Of a stretch of 59,207 nucleotides of DNA, positions 35,120 through 43,852 are shown piece after piece; positions within the stretch are counted from its first letter, which is position 1, and each line of letters opens with the position of its first letter. The stretch is from Cacconaster sp045642485. GTDB taxonomy: Bacteria; Bacteroidota; Bacteroidia; Bacteroidales; UBA932. Location: positions 1-59,207 of the forward strand of contig JAZUIV010000070.1 in assembly GCA_045642485.1 (NCBI GenBank), written 5' to 3'. The position numbers were made by a program, and so were the translations under genes. The notes below the pieces were generated by a model. It saw only the letters and a program-made list of their open reading frames with translations. It was not told the DNA's origin and searched no databases.

Positions 35120-36080
35120 CTTCCAACTGTTCCATCGAAAGTCTTCTCAGGGTAACATTTCCCACCTTGAGAGGCAGCGCGAAATCAATCAGGCTGCCCA
35201 CGCTTTTCTTGTCCTGCAGGATTGCTTCTCCGAGTTCCTGAAAATCAAAGTCCACCCTCACCGGAAGGCCTACTCTGCTGATGCTTCCCCTCAGCAGGGA
35301 GAATTCCTCCGGAGTCATTGAACCAAGGTTTGCGGAGACTTGCCCCGCCAACACCATACCAATGGCAACCGCCTCACCGTGAAGGTATTCCCTGCTGCAC
35401 TTCTCGATTGCGTGACCGAATGTATGACCGAAATTGAGGACCCTCCTCAGCCCGTGTTCCATCTCATCCTGTTCCACAATATCCGTCTTGGCTTCAATCG
35501 CGCGCCTTACAAGGGCTTCACTCACATTGTCGCTCTCTTCCAGCAGGTCGAAGAATGACTGCCTGTCACTGATGCAGAAGATTTTCATCATTTCCGCCAC
35601 TCCGCAACCATAAATCCTTGGTGGCAGAGAGTCATTGAAATCGGGGTCGATGAAGGTGAACTCCGGTTGCCGTATAACCCCGACCATATTCTTGTAACGG
35701 TTGAAATTCACCCCGTTCTTTCCGCCTATGGAAGCGTCTATCTGCGCAAGCAGGGTGGTGGGGACAGCGCCGAAGGCCACTCCACGCTTGTATATGGCGG
35801 CGGTGAACCCGGCAATGTCCGTGATGATGCCGCCCCCGGCGGCCAGTATCAGAGTGTCCCTGTCCGCCCCGAACTCCAGCAGCCCGTCGATAAGAGTGCC
35901 CACTGTATCAAGGGTTTTCTTCTCTTCCTCCGCACATACCCAAAGCCTGGGGCAATCTATCGTATCCAGAGCGCTGTCATTGTTGCGGAAATATTCGTCG
36001 GCAACCATAATGACCTTCCTTCCCCGGAAAAGGGGAAAAATTTCGTCAATGTTTCGGGAGATAAGGATATTGTTCTTCAT
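35100..36080 (-). CDS. aroB: 3-dehydroquinate synthase
   Basis: 326 residues from MKNNILISRN. It closes DAHP to 3-dehydroquinate with NAD and a metal. Motifs: DTLILAAGGGIITDIAGFTA, PTTLLAQIDASIGGKNGVN, the metal His region VLNFGHTFGHAIE and YLHGEAVAIGM. An upstream in-frame Met (36137) lies above the -7 box and is rejected. The ATG is 8 nt from that box, so the leader is very short. First gene of the aroB-aroDA-aroC-murB-murA run. Confidence 0.95.
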   Translation of the reverse strand: MKNNILISRNIDEIFPLFRGRKVIMVADEYFRNNDSALDTIDCPRLWVCAEEEKKTLDTVGTLIDGLLEFGADRDTLILAAGGGIITDIAGFTAAIYKRGVAFGAVPTTLLAQIDASIGGKNGVNFNRYKNMVGVIRQPEFTFIDPDFNDSLPPRIYGCGVAEMMKIFCISDRQSFFDLLEESDNVSEALVRRAIEAKTDIVEQDEMEHGLRRVLNFGHTFGHAIEKCSREYLHGEAVAIGMVLAGQVSANLGSMTPEEFSLLRGSISRVGLPVRVDFDFQELGEAILQDKKSVGSLIDFALPLKVGNVTLRRLSMEQLEDGYNML

Positions 36081-36087
36081 ATTCTCC

Positions 36088-36107
36088 CCAAAGTTAACTA
36101 ACTTTGG
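36088..36107. promoter_or_regulatory. Palindromic divergent promoter between aroB and GH125 gene
   Basis: CCAAAGTTA-AC-TAACTTTGG is a perfect 9-bp inverted repeat. It yields a TAACTTTG -7 box on each strand, one for aroB (start 36080) and one for the GH125 gene (start 36129). No convincing -33 boxes. Confidence 0.6.
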
Positions 36108-36128
36108 ACAATTATTGAAATCATCATT

Positions 36129-37580
36129 ATGAGACATTGCTCTTTTTTACTGACAGCCGTCGCTCTGATTGCTCTTTGCGGATGCAACGGCACCCCCAAG
36201 GATGTCAAGCCGGCCGCCACAATAGCGGAAGACGGTTCATACATCAGCCAGCGTCCGGCACCGCAGGACCGTCTTTTCACAAACCCCACCATTGAAGATG
36301 TCATTACCCGGACGGTTGCGCAGCTTGCCAATCCCCGGCTGCAGTGGATGTTCTCCAACTGCTTCCCCAACACTCTCGACACGACCGTCGATTACCACGA
36401 AGATGACGGGAACGGGCATCCGGACACTTTCGTATACACCGGCGACATCCACGCGATGTGGCTCAGGGACAGCGGGGCTCAGGTATGGCCCTACCTGAGA
36501 TATGCCTCCAGTGACGAAGGCATCAGGAAAATGCTTGAGGGCGTTGTCCGCAGGCAGTTCAAGTGCCTTGTTCTGGATCCCTATGCAAATGCTTTCAACT
36601 ACGGTCCCACCGGCTCCCAGTGGGCTTCGGACAACACCGATATGATACCGGAACTGCACGAAAGAAAATACGAACTGGACTCCCAGTGCTATCCCATCAG
36701 GCTTGCTTACGGTTACTGGAAAGCCACCGGAGACAGTTCCGTTTTCGACGAGGTCTGGATTGATGCTATGACAGCTGTCCTGAAGGTGATGCACGAGCAG
36801 CAGAGGAAGGACGGACTTGGTTCCTACCACTTCACCAGAGTAACCGATGCTCAGTTTGACACCAAGTCCAACGGCGGACACGGCAACCCCGCAAAGGCCT
36901 GCGGCCTGATTGCCAGTTCATTCCGCCCGTCAGACGACGCCACGATGTTTGAATTCCTGGTTCCCTCCAACTTCTTTGCGGTCAGTTCTCTCCGCAAAGC
37001 AGCCGAAATTCTCGACACCGTGAACGGTCGTCAGGATATGGCCGGTGAATGTCGCACCCTTGCAGATGAAGTGGAAACCGCTCTTCAGAAGCACGCCGTG
37101 GTCGAGCACCCCGTATGCGGAAAGATTTACGCCTACGAAGTTGACGGCTTCGGAAACGCACTTTGTATGGATGATGCCAACGTCCCCTCTCTTCTTGCGA
37201 TGCCTTATCTGGGCGACGTGGACATCAATGACCCCATCTACCAGAATACCCGGGCTTTCGTCCTGAGCGACAATAACCCTTACTTCTTCAAGGGTCCCGC
37301 CGGAGAGGGCATAGGAGGTCCCCACATCGGCCTGAATTACATATGGCCTATGAGCATTATGATGAGGGCCTTCACCTCACAGGATGATGCGGAAATCGAA
37401 AAATGCATCAGGATGCTTATGGAAACCGATGCCGGAACCGGATTTATGCACGAATCCTTCCACAGCGAAGACGCCACCAATTTCACCCGTTCCTGGTTTG
37501 CCTGGCAAAACACCCTGTTCGGGGAGCTGATTCTTACGCTGATAGACAACGGGAAACTCCCCCTGCTCAACAGAGTATAA
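36129..37580 (+). CDS. GH125 exo-alpha-1,6-mannosidase, lipoprotein
   Basis: 483 residues. The N-terminal signal (CSFLLTAVALIALCGC) suggests a lipoprotein. The remainder matches GH125: YTGDIHAMWLRDSGAQVWPY, FNYGPTGSQWASDNTDMIPE, DDANVPSLLAMPYLG, GEGIGGPHIGLNYIWPMSIM and the late HESFHSEDATNFTRSWFAW. The acidic residues of DIHAMWLRD and the late FHSED are in the family's active-site region. It would trim alpha-1,6-mannose from N-glycan-type or yeast mannans at the cell surface. It has its own promoter. Confidence 0.9.
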   Translation: MRHCSFLLTAVALIALCGCNGTPKDVKPAATIAEDGSYISQRPAPQDRLFTNPTIEDVITRTVAQLANPRLQWMFSNCFPNTLDTTVDYHEDDGNGHPDTFVYTGDIHAMWLRDSGAQVWPYLRYASSDEGIRKMLEGVVRRQFKCLVLDPYANAFNYGPTGSQWASDNTDMIPELHERKYELDSQCYPIRLAYGYWKATGDSSVFDEVWIDAMTAVLKVMHEQQRKDGLGSYHFTRVTDAQFDTKSNGGHGNPAKACGLIASSFRPSDDATMFEFLVPSNFFAVSSLRKAAEILDTVNGRQDMAGECRTLADEVETALQKHAVVEHPVCGKIYAYEVDGFGNALCMDDANVPSLLAMPYLGDVDINDPIYQNTRAFVLSDNNPYFFKGPAGEGIGGPHIGLNYIWPMSIMMRAFTSQDDAEIEKCIRMLMETDAGTGFMHESFHSEDATNFTRSWFAWQNTLFGELILTLIDNGKLPLLNRV

Positions 37581-37594
37581 AAAAATAAAAAAAA

Positions 37595-37625
37595 TTGAAG
37601 TTTTTTTAAATTATCATTATATTTG
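37595..37625 (+). promoter_or_regulatory. Promoter of the OmpA/TPR lipoprotein gene
   Basis: ATTG (37594-37597) and TATATTTG (37618-37625) have the consensus spacing. The leader to ATG 37679 is about 50 nt. Confidence 0.65.
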
Positions 37626-37678
37626 CGGACTTGACCTGTTTTGGAAAAACCATTTATATTATTCAAATAAAACGTTTT

Positions 37679-39328
37679 ATGAGAAAAAACCTTTTCAACC
37701 TTGTACTTGTAGCCGTTGCTTCACTGGCTCTTGTATCTTGTAACAACGCTCAGAAGATGATTGACGGCGCCAACCAGATTGGCTGGACCTGCAATCCTGA
37801 AGTTCTCGAAGTCGTAGCAGGCAACATCACTGCTGATGTAACCGTTACTTTCCCTGCTGATTATTTCCTCCCCAAGGCAATCCTCGAAGTAACCCCCGTT
37901 CTTGTTTACGAAGGTGGCGAAGTTGCCGGCAAACCTTTCGTATATCAGGGTGAGAAAATCACTGAAAACTACAAGACCGTTTCCAAGGCAAACGGCGCAA
38001 CCATCAAGGAGTCCGTTCATTTCGGTTATGTTCCCGGTATGGAGAAATCTCAGTTGGTAGCCCGCGCAAAGGTCATCTACGGTGCAGGTGAATATCCTTT
38101 CCCCTTCGACATCAAGATCGCTGACGGTGCCAACACCACTTATATGCTTGTAGAAAAGGACGGCGCTTTCCCGTTCGCTCCTTCAGGCTATCAGGCTATC
38201 ATCCCCGAAACTGCTGAGGCTCAGATTATGTACCTCATCAACAGCGCTGATGTCCGCAACTCTGAACTCAAGAGCGACGACATCAAGGCTTGGCAGGAAG
38301 CTCTCAAGGCTCTTGAAAACGACGAGCGCCGCGAGATCAAAGGCACCGAGGTCATTGCTTACGCTTCACCCGACGGTGGTGTGACCCTCAACGACAAGCT
38401 TTCAGCAAACCGTGAGAAATCAGCAAGCAAGGCTCTCAAGAAAGTTGCCAAGAAGCTCAACACAGGTGATGTTACCACAAAGGCCAGCGGTCAGGACTGG
38501 GAAGGTTTCCAGGCTCTTGTAAACGCTTCCAACATCGAAGACAAGGAACTTATCCTCCGCGTCCTCTCTATGTACAGCGATCCTACCGTCCGCGAGCGTG
38601 AAATCAAGAATATGTCCGCTGTTTACAGCACTCTTGCAAAGAACGTTCTCCCTCAGCTCCGCCGTGCACGCTTTGTCACCAACGTCGAATTCACCAACTA
38701 CACCGTTGAAGAACTCGCACAGCTGGTTGAAAGCAACATCGACGTACTTGACGAGCCCGCTCTTCTCGAGGCTGCCGCAAACGCAAAGGACAACGCCGCC
38801 AAACTTGCAATCTACAAGCAGGCTATCAAGAAGTTCAACAGCGACAAGGCTAAAGTCAACAGCGCAGTGGTTTACCTCCAGGAAGGTAAAGACTCTGACG
38901 CAAAGGCTGTCATTGCAAACGCTGACAAGAACTGCCCTTACGTCAAGAACCTCAATGGTGTAATCGCTCTCCGCGCCGGTAAGATTGTCGAGGCTTCAGA
39001 ATGCTTCGAGGCTGCAGGTGACTTCGCTGCTGCAAAGCAGAATCTCGCAGTTATCGACATTCTCCAGGGCAACTACAAAGCCGCTGCTCAGAAGCTCGCC
39101 GGAACCAAATCCTGCAACGAGACTCTGGCTTACATCCTCACCAACCAGCTTGACAAGGCTGCCGCTTCAATCAAAGGCACTTGCCCCAAGTGCAGCTACA
39201 AGAAAGCCATCATCGCCGCCCGTCAGGGTAAGGTCGCTGAGGCCAAGGCTGCTATCGAAGCTGCAAGCAAGAACGCAGACCTCGCAGCTAGAGCTGAGAA
39301 GGACGTAGAGTTCATCAAAGTAAGATAA
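37679..39328 (+). CDS. Abundant-type lipoprotein with OmpA-like and TPR-like regions
   Basis: 549 residues from MRKNLFNL; 16 codons upstream are open but precede the likely leader. Lipoprotein signal ends ASLALVSC. Residues about 220-290 contain IAYASPDGG...LSANREKSA, the OmpA-family peptidoglycan-binding pattern. The last 200 residues are Ala/Lys-rich helical repeats (KLAIYKQAIKKFN, NLAVIDILQGNYKAAAQKLA) like TPRs. Codon use is strongly restricted, as in the ribosomal genes, suggesting high expression. A structural role linking outer membrane and wall is inferred. The family name is not recognised. Confidence 0.75.
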   Translation: MRKNLFNLVLVAVASLALVSCNNAQKMIDGANQIGWTCNPEVLEVVAGNITADVTVTFPADYFLPKAILEVTPVLVYEGGEVAGKPFVYQGEKITENYKTVSKANGATIKESVHFGYVPGMEKSQLVARAKVIYGAGEYPFPFDIKIADGANTTYMLVEKDGAFPFAPSGYQAIIPETAEAQIMYLINSADVRNSELKSDDIKAWQEALKALENDERREIKGTEVIAYASPDGGVTLNDKLSANREKSASKALKKVAKKLNTGDVTTKASGQDWEGFQALVNASNIEDKELILRVLSMYSDPTVREREIKNMSAVYSTLAKNVLPQLRRARFVTNVEFTNYTVEELAQLVESNIDVLDEPALLEAAANAKDNAAKLAIYKQAIKKFNSDKAKVNSAVVYLQEGKDSDAKAVIANADKNCPYVKNLNGVIALRAGKIVEASECFEAAGDFAAAKQNLAVIDILQGNYKAAAQKLAGTKSCNETLAYILTNQLDKAAASIKGTCPKCSYKKAIIAARQGKVAEAKAAIEAASKNADLAARAEKDVEFIKVR

Positions 39329-39350
39329 TAACTTACAAATCACATATAAA

Positions 39351-39386
39351 AGTAGGCTGAAAAGAATTTTTCAGCCGACTTTTTTA
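39351..39386 (+). terminator. Intrinsic terminator after the OmpA/TPR lipoprotein
   Basis: AGTAGGCTGAAAA pairs with TTTTTCAGCCGACT around GAA, one internal mismatch, then TTTTTT. It ends 14 nt before the convergent fucosidase stop and may serve both genes. Confidence 0.85.
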
Positions 39387-39399
39387 ATTGCTTGATCTC

Positions 39400-41127
39400 T
39401 CAATCGAAAAGCTGGAATTCCCTGATTCCGCAAAGCCATTTGAGGTCTTCGGCGACCAGTCTCCAGTGGCGGGCATTGACAGGAGCGAAAGAACCTTTCC
39501 AGTCTCCGTCAGGGCTGCTGACGCTCGCGACTTCCTTCCACTGACCGCGTTCCTTGTATTCCAGACGCAGTTTGCCGAAATTACTGGCTGATTCTAACTG
39601 GACTTCGAATGACGATACCTCTTCCCTGCCCCCGAGGTCGACTTCCAGAGTGGCGTGGTCCATAAAGAACTCTCCGTTTCGAGGGTCGTGACAGTTGACC
39701 ATTTTACCATAGGCGTCCGTTTCCTCGATGGAATGACGACGGCCCGGGTACCAGACGGTGTTCCCGAAATCATCCACAATGGACTGCGGGCAGTGCATAT
39801 ATTCGAAACTCATTGCAGTGGAAGCCTTGACAGGCTTTTTGTATGCAAGCGAACCGCTGGTCGAAAAAGGGTCCAGCGGAGTCTTCACCGGTTTTGCAAG
39901 AGAGAGTTTTATTGCCACCAACGGCTTGCCTTCAAATCCGTCAGGTATGTCGAAGGTTATCGAACCCTTTCTTTCGCTGAAACCGATTTCCCTGCCGTCA
40001 ATGCTTGCTGAATTGACCTTGATGGAATTTGCATAAGGGAGGGTGATGTCTGCCCCTTCCTTCAGCACAAGATATGCATCTTTGCCCCTTGCTGTGGAGA
40101 CATAGCTGCCGGTCGGCTTCCAGGGTCCGCAGTGTGTACCATAGAGTATGCCTTCGTGGGAGCGGAACCAATCACCCACTTCGGCAAGCCTGTCAATATA
40201 TGCCGGAGGAATGATTCCGAGCGAATCGGGGCCCACATTCATAAGCATATTGCCGTTACCGCCTGCGGAGCAGAGAGTCTCCCAGATAAGATCCTCTGCC
40301 GGACGCGGAGAGTCGTTGTATCGTATTGACCACTGGCGGCTGCCGGATGATGTTGAGCAAGTCTCCCAGGGCACCTCCCCGTATGCTCCGGCTACCTGCT
40401 CCGGAGTTGCATACATTCCGCAGGAACCCACATAGCAGGATGACTCGTGGCTGGTGAGGGGGTAAAGCCGGTTGTTCATAATGATGTCCGGGTCGATTCC
40501 GCGCACATAGTCGAATATCACCTGAGGCTGTACGGGACAGGGATGACCCTCGTAATCGAACCAGAGCAGGTCTATCTTGCCGTAATTGGTGAGTATCTCC
40601 TTCAACTGAGTCTTCATCTTCTCTATGTAGAGAGCGTTGAGTTCCGGGTCGGCGTTGGAGCAGTTGGGATCATCCCATTGCCGTATCGACCAGTACCATC
40701 CGAGGCGCATCCCCCGCTCGTGAGCGGCATCTGCAAGTTGTTTGAGCACATCCTTTCCATACCTGGTGTTCATTATGTTGTGCTCCGTTGTTTTCGTGTC
40801 CCACAGGCAGAATCCGTCGTGATGCTTTGTGGTCAAGACAATATATTTCATCCCCGCCTTTTCGGCCGCATCTATCCAAGCGTTGGCATCGAAGCCTACA
40901 GGATTGAATCTCAACGCCAGGGAATCGTATCTTTCCGAACCGAAACTTTCTCTGGGCCAGCTGATTTCAAAGCCTTCCACGGTTGAAATCCCCCAGTGGA
41001 CGAACATACCGTAGCGTGCCTCCTCCCACCATTGGAGCTGTCTGGAAAAATCGGGGTCTGACGGTTTCTGTGAACAGGACATCAGGATCGCTGCGGAAAA
41101 AATGAAAAGTAGAATGGAATTTCTCAT
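39400..41127 (-). CDS. GH29 alpha-L-fucosidase with F5/8 (discoidin) domain, lipoprotein
   Basis: 575 residues from MRNSILLF; the upstream open frame runs through a palindromic repeat. Signal ILMSC at 14-18. GH29 motifs: ARYGMFVHWGISTVEG, VLTTKHHDGFCLWDT (His102-103), and the likely nucleophile Asp191 in DLLWFDYEG. C-terminal about 440-575 is a galactose-binding-like (F5/8 type C) domain with SIVDDFGNTVWYPG and VEVQLESASNFGKLRLE-like strands. It releases L-fucose from host or dietary glycans at the surface. Confidence 0.93.
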   Translation of the reverse strand: MRNSILLFIFSAAILMSCSQKPSDPDFSRQLQWWEEARYGMFVHWGISTVEGFEISWPRESFGSERYDSLALRFNPVGFDANAWIDAAEKAGMKYIVLTTKHHDGFCLWDTKTTEHNIMNTRYGKDVLKQLADAAHERGMRLGWYWSIRQWDDPNCSNADPELNALYIEKMKTQLKEILTNYGKIDLLWFDYEGHPCPVQPQVIFDYVRGIDPDIIMNNRLYPLTSHESSCYVGSCGMYATPEQVAGAYGEVPWETCSTSSGSRQWSIRYNDSPRPAEDLIWETLCSAGGNGNMLMNVGPDSLGIIPPAYIDRLAEVGDWFRSHEGILYGTHCGPWKPTGSYVSTARGKDAYLVLKEGADITLPYANSIKVNSASIDGREIGFSERKGSITFDIPDGFEGKPLVAIKLSLAKPVKTPLDPFSTSGSLAYKKPVKASTAMSFEYMHCPQSIVDDFGNTVWYPGRRHSIEETDAYGKMVNCHDPRNGEFFMDHATLEVDLGGREEVSSFEVQLESASNFGKLRLEYKERGQWKEVASVSSPDGDWKGSFAPVNARHWRLVAEDLKWLCGIREFQLFD

Positions 41128-41164
41128 AAGAATTGTTTTTATGCAAGTTACCGAAAATAACCCT

Positions 41165-41199
41165 TTGCGCAAAACGCGAGTGACTCGCGTGGCGCGCAA
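41165..41199. repeat. Palindromic repeat, copy A
   Basis: TTGCGC (41165-41170) and GCGCAA (41194-41199) flank a perfect ACGCGAGT-g-ACTCGCGT palindrome (41174-41190). The same outer arms occur in copy B at 50099-50211. Intergenic, between the divergent GH29 and MFS genes. Confidence 0.7.
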
Positions 41200-41291
41200 C
41201 TTTGAGTGTATTTTTTACAAATGCAGACGAAAAGTTGAAAGTTTTGACAATATTCCGTAAATTGGCATATATACAACCTAATTCCTGACCA

Positions 41292-42614
41292 ATGAAAGAA
41301 AAGAAGTTGACATTCTGGCAGATGTGGAACCTGAGCTTCGGTTTTTTCGGAGTGCAGATTGCATACGCCCTGCAGAGCGCGAACATTTCGCGCATATTCG
41401 CCACTCTCGGCGCCGATCCTCACCAGTTGAGTTTTTTCTGGATACTCCCTCCTCTTATGGGAATGATAGTACAGCCCTTTATCGGAAAGTGGTCTGACCG
41501 TACCTGGTGCAGGTTGGGACGCAGAAAGCCGTACCTCCTTGCAGGCGCTCTCGTGGCCGTGCTGGTGATGATGTTCCTCCCCAATGCGGGAAGCCTGAAC
41601 TTCTCCTCCCGTCTGTTCCTCGGTCTGAACGGAGCGATGTGGTTCGGCCTGCTGAGCCTGATGTTTCTCGACACCAGCATCAACGTCTCGATGCAACCCT
41701 TCAAGATGATGGTGGGCGATATGGTCAGCGAAGAGCAGAAAGCCAAGGCCTACAGCATCCAGTCTCTGCTCTGCAATGCAGGTTCCTTCGTGGCCTATCT
41801 CTTCCCTCTCTTCTTTACCTGGATAGGTCTTCCCAACACCGCCCCTGAAGGAGTCGTGCCCGATTCAGTAATCTGGAGCTTCTATGTGGGAGCCGTGATT
41901 CTGATAGGATGTGTCCTTTTCACCTTCGTGAAAGTCAAGGAGATGAATCCTCAGGAGTACGCGCAATTCCACGGCATCAGCCCCGAAACCACGGATAAGA
42001 CGCAGAAAGAGGGTTTCGTGAAACTTCTTGCCAAGGCCCCGAAAGCTTTCTGGACAGTCGGAGTGGTGCAGTTCTTCTGCTGGGCCGCTTTCCTCTTTAT
42101 GTGGACATATACCAACGGCGCGATTGCCGAAAACTGCTGGAACACCACTGACGCCGCGTCCGAAGGCTATCAGGCCGCCGGCAACTGGGTGGGAGTCCTC
42201 TTTGCGGTACAGGCTGTCGGCTCTATCATCTGGGCCTCCTTCATCCCCAAGTTCTCCAGTATCAGGAAAGCATACGTGGTCAGCCTCGTGGCCGGAGCTG
42301 TGGGATTCGCTTCAGCGGCATTCCTTCACAACCAATATGCGCTATTCGTCTCATATTTCCTTGTGGGATTTGCCTGGGCCGCCACACTTGCCCTTCCCTT
42401 TACCATTCTGACCAATGCGCTCAAGGGTTCCACCCATATGGGTGAATATCTGGGGCTGTTCAACTGCACAATCTGCCTTCCCCAGATTGTCGCCGCCGTC
42501 CTGGGAGGAGTGATTCTCGAACTTGTGGGCGGCGCACAGTCCACGATGATTCTGATGGCCGGGATATTCCTGCTCGCAGGAGCTTTGTCTGTAAGATTAA
42601 TCAAAACCAAATGA
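41292..42614 (+). CDS. MFS sugar transporter (GPH/SLC45-like)
   Basis: 440 residues with about 12 hydrophobic segments. The N-terminus FWQMWNLSFGFFGVQIAYAL and the loop FIGKWSDRTWCRLGRRKPYL (RxGRRxP after helix 3) are typical of the SLC45/maltose-type symporters of Bacteroidota. It would import a mono- or disaccharide over the inner membrane. The next gene, a GH13 hydrolase, overlaps or abuts its stop, so the pair is probably one operon handling an alpha-glucoside; the substrate is inferred. Confidence 0.9.
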   Translation: MKEKKLTFWQMWNLSFGFFGVQIAYALQSANISRIFATLGADPHQLSFFWILPPLMGMIVQPFIGKWSDRTWCRLGRRKPYLLAGALVAVLVMMFLPNAGSLNFSSRLFLGLNGAMWFGLLSLMFLDTSINVSMQPFKMMVGDMVSEEQKAKAYSIQSLLCNAGSFVAYLFPLFFTWIGLPNTAPEGVVPDSVIWSFYVGAVILIGCVLFTFVKVKEMNPQEYAQFHGISPETTDKTQKEGFVKLLAKAPKAFWTVGVVQFFCWAAFLFMWTYTNGAIAENCWNTTDAASEGYQAAGNWVGVLFAVQAVGSIIWASFIPKFSSIRKAYVVSLVAGAVGFASAAFLHNQYALFVSYFLVGFAWAATLALPFTILTNALKGSTHMGEYLGLFNCTICLPQIVAAVLGGVILELVGGAQSTMILMAGIFLLAGALSVRLIKTK

Positions 42615-42619
42615 CACAT

Positions 42620-43852
42620 ATGAAAAGAATACTTACCATCATCGCCCTTCTTGCTTCAGTGGCGATGATTTCCTTCTCCTGCGGGAAAAACGAAGTTGTA
42701 TCCTCAGGCTATGAAAACAATGTCGTTTATGAGATGAATGTCCGCCAGCTCACCCCTGAAGGCACCTTCGCAGCTGCTGCGGAAAAGCTGCCTATGCTGA
42801 AAAGCATCGGAGTGGACATCGTCTGGCTTATGCCGATTCATCCGATAGGTGTGCTGGAGCGTAAAGGAACTCTCGGTTCGTATTATTCTCCGAAGGACTA
42901 CCGCGCCGTCAATCCTGAATACGGCACTCTCGAGGACTTCGACGCTTTCGTGGCAAAAGCCCACAGCCTCGGCCTGAAAGTCATCATAGACTGGGTTGCA
43001 AACCACACCTCCCCCGATTCCGAATGGGCGGCTGCCCATCCCGACTGGTTCCTTCTCGATGAGAACGGCAAATTCGTAGTCCAGCACGACTGGACCGACA
43101 TCGCCCCTCTGGACCTTTCCAATGAGGAGATGAGAGCGGAGATGCGCGACAACTTCCGCTTCTGGCTAAGCCGCGGCATCGATGGCTTCAGGTGCGACGT
43201 GGCAGGTGAAATGCCGTTTGAGTATTGGGAATCGATGATTTCCCCGATGAGAAAGGAATTTCCCGGCAAATACTGGCTCGCCGAAGGCGAACATCCGGAG
43301 CACCACACGATTTCCGATTTCGATGCAAGTTACAGTTGGGAACTGCACCACCTGCTCAACTCCATCGCTCAAGGAAAGAAGGGGATAACCGACCTGGTCG
43401 CATACATAAAGAAGAATGCGGAATTGTATCCTGCTGATGCTATGAGGCTCGCCTTCACCTCCAACCACGACGAGAATTCCTGGCAAGGCACGGAGTTCGA
43501 GCGTATGGGAGATGCCTGGAAGGCTATGACAGTGCTCTGCTGGACTCTTCCCCAGACCCAGCCTCTGATTTACACCGGACAGGAAATCGGTTATGACCAC
43601 AGATTCCTTTTCTTTGAGAAAGATCCTATGCCGCAGGTGGAAGAGAACGAATTCACCGCTTTCTACCGCTATCTGGCCTCTCTCAAACACTCACATCCCG
43701 CACTTGACGCTGCTGCGGGGCAGGAATTCAACATTCTCTCCACGGACGACAACACCCTGAAGTTCGAGCGTATCTCCGGTAAGGACAAAGTGACTGTAAG
43801 CGTGCAGCTTGTCGCTCCCTGGGCCTGGTCAGTCGAGTTTGGGAATCTCTGA
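42620..43852 (+). CDS. GH13 alpha-amylase-family hydrolase, lipoprotein
   Basis: 410 residues from ATG 42620 (a second ATG at 42611 overlaps the MFS stop as ATGA and is possible). Signal peptide with Cys near residue 21 (VAMISFSCG). GH13 motifs: DWVANHTSPDSEW (region I), nucleophile Asp193 in GFRCDVAGE, acid/base Glu222 in WLAEGEH and Asp284 in TSNHDENSW. The C-terminal beta domain is short. It cleaves alpha-glucosidic bonds. It overlaps the convergent CotH gene by 24 nt. Confidence 0.93.
   Translation: MKRILTIIALLASVAMISFSCGKNEVVSSGYENNVVYEMNVRQLTPEGTFAAAAEKLPMLKSIGVDIVWLMPIHPIGVLERKGTLGSYYSPKDYRAVNPEYGTLEDFDAFVAKAHSLGLKVIIDWVANHTSPDSEWAAAHPDWFLLDENGKFVVQHDWTDIAPLDLSNEEMRAEMRDNFRFWLSRGIDGFRCDVAGEMPFEYWESMISPMRKEFPGKYWLAEGEHPEHHTISDFDASYSWELHHLLNSIAQGKKGITDLVAYIKKNAELYPADAMRLAFTSNHDENSWQGTEFERMGDAWKAMTVLCWTLPQTQPLIYTGQEIGYDHRFLFFEKDPMPQVEENEFTAFYRYLASLKHSHPALDAAAGQEFNILSTDDNTLKFERISGKDKVTVSVQLVAPWAWSVEFGNL

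Noticed and set aside
31099..36080. Separate upstream starts for nrdD (28328) and aroB (36137)
   Set aside because: Both extend above a -7 box or lack family sequence; the downstream ATG gives the usual N-terminus.
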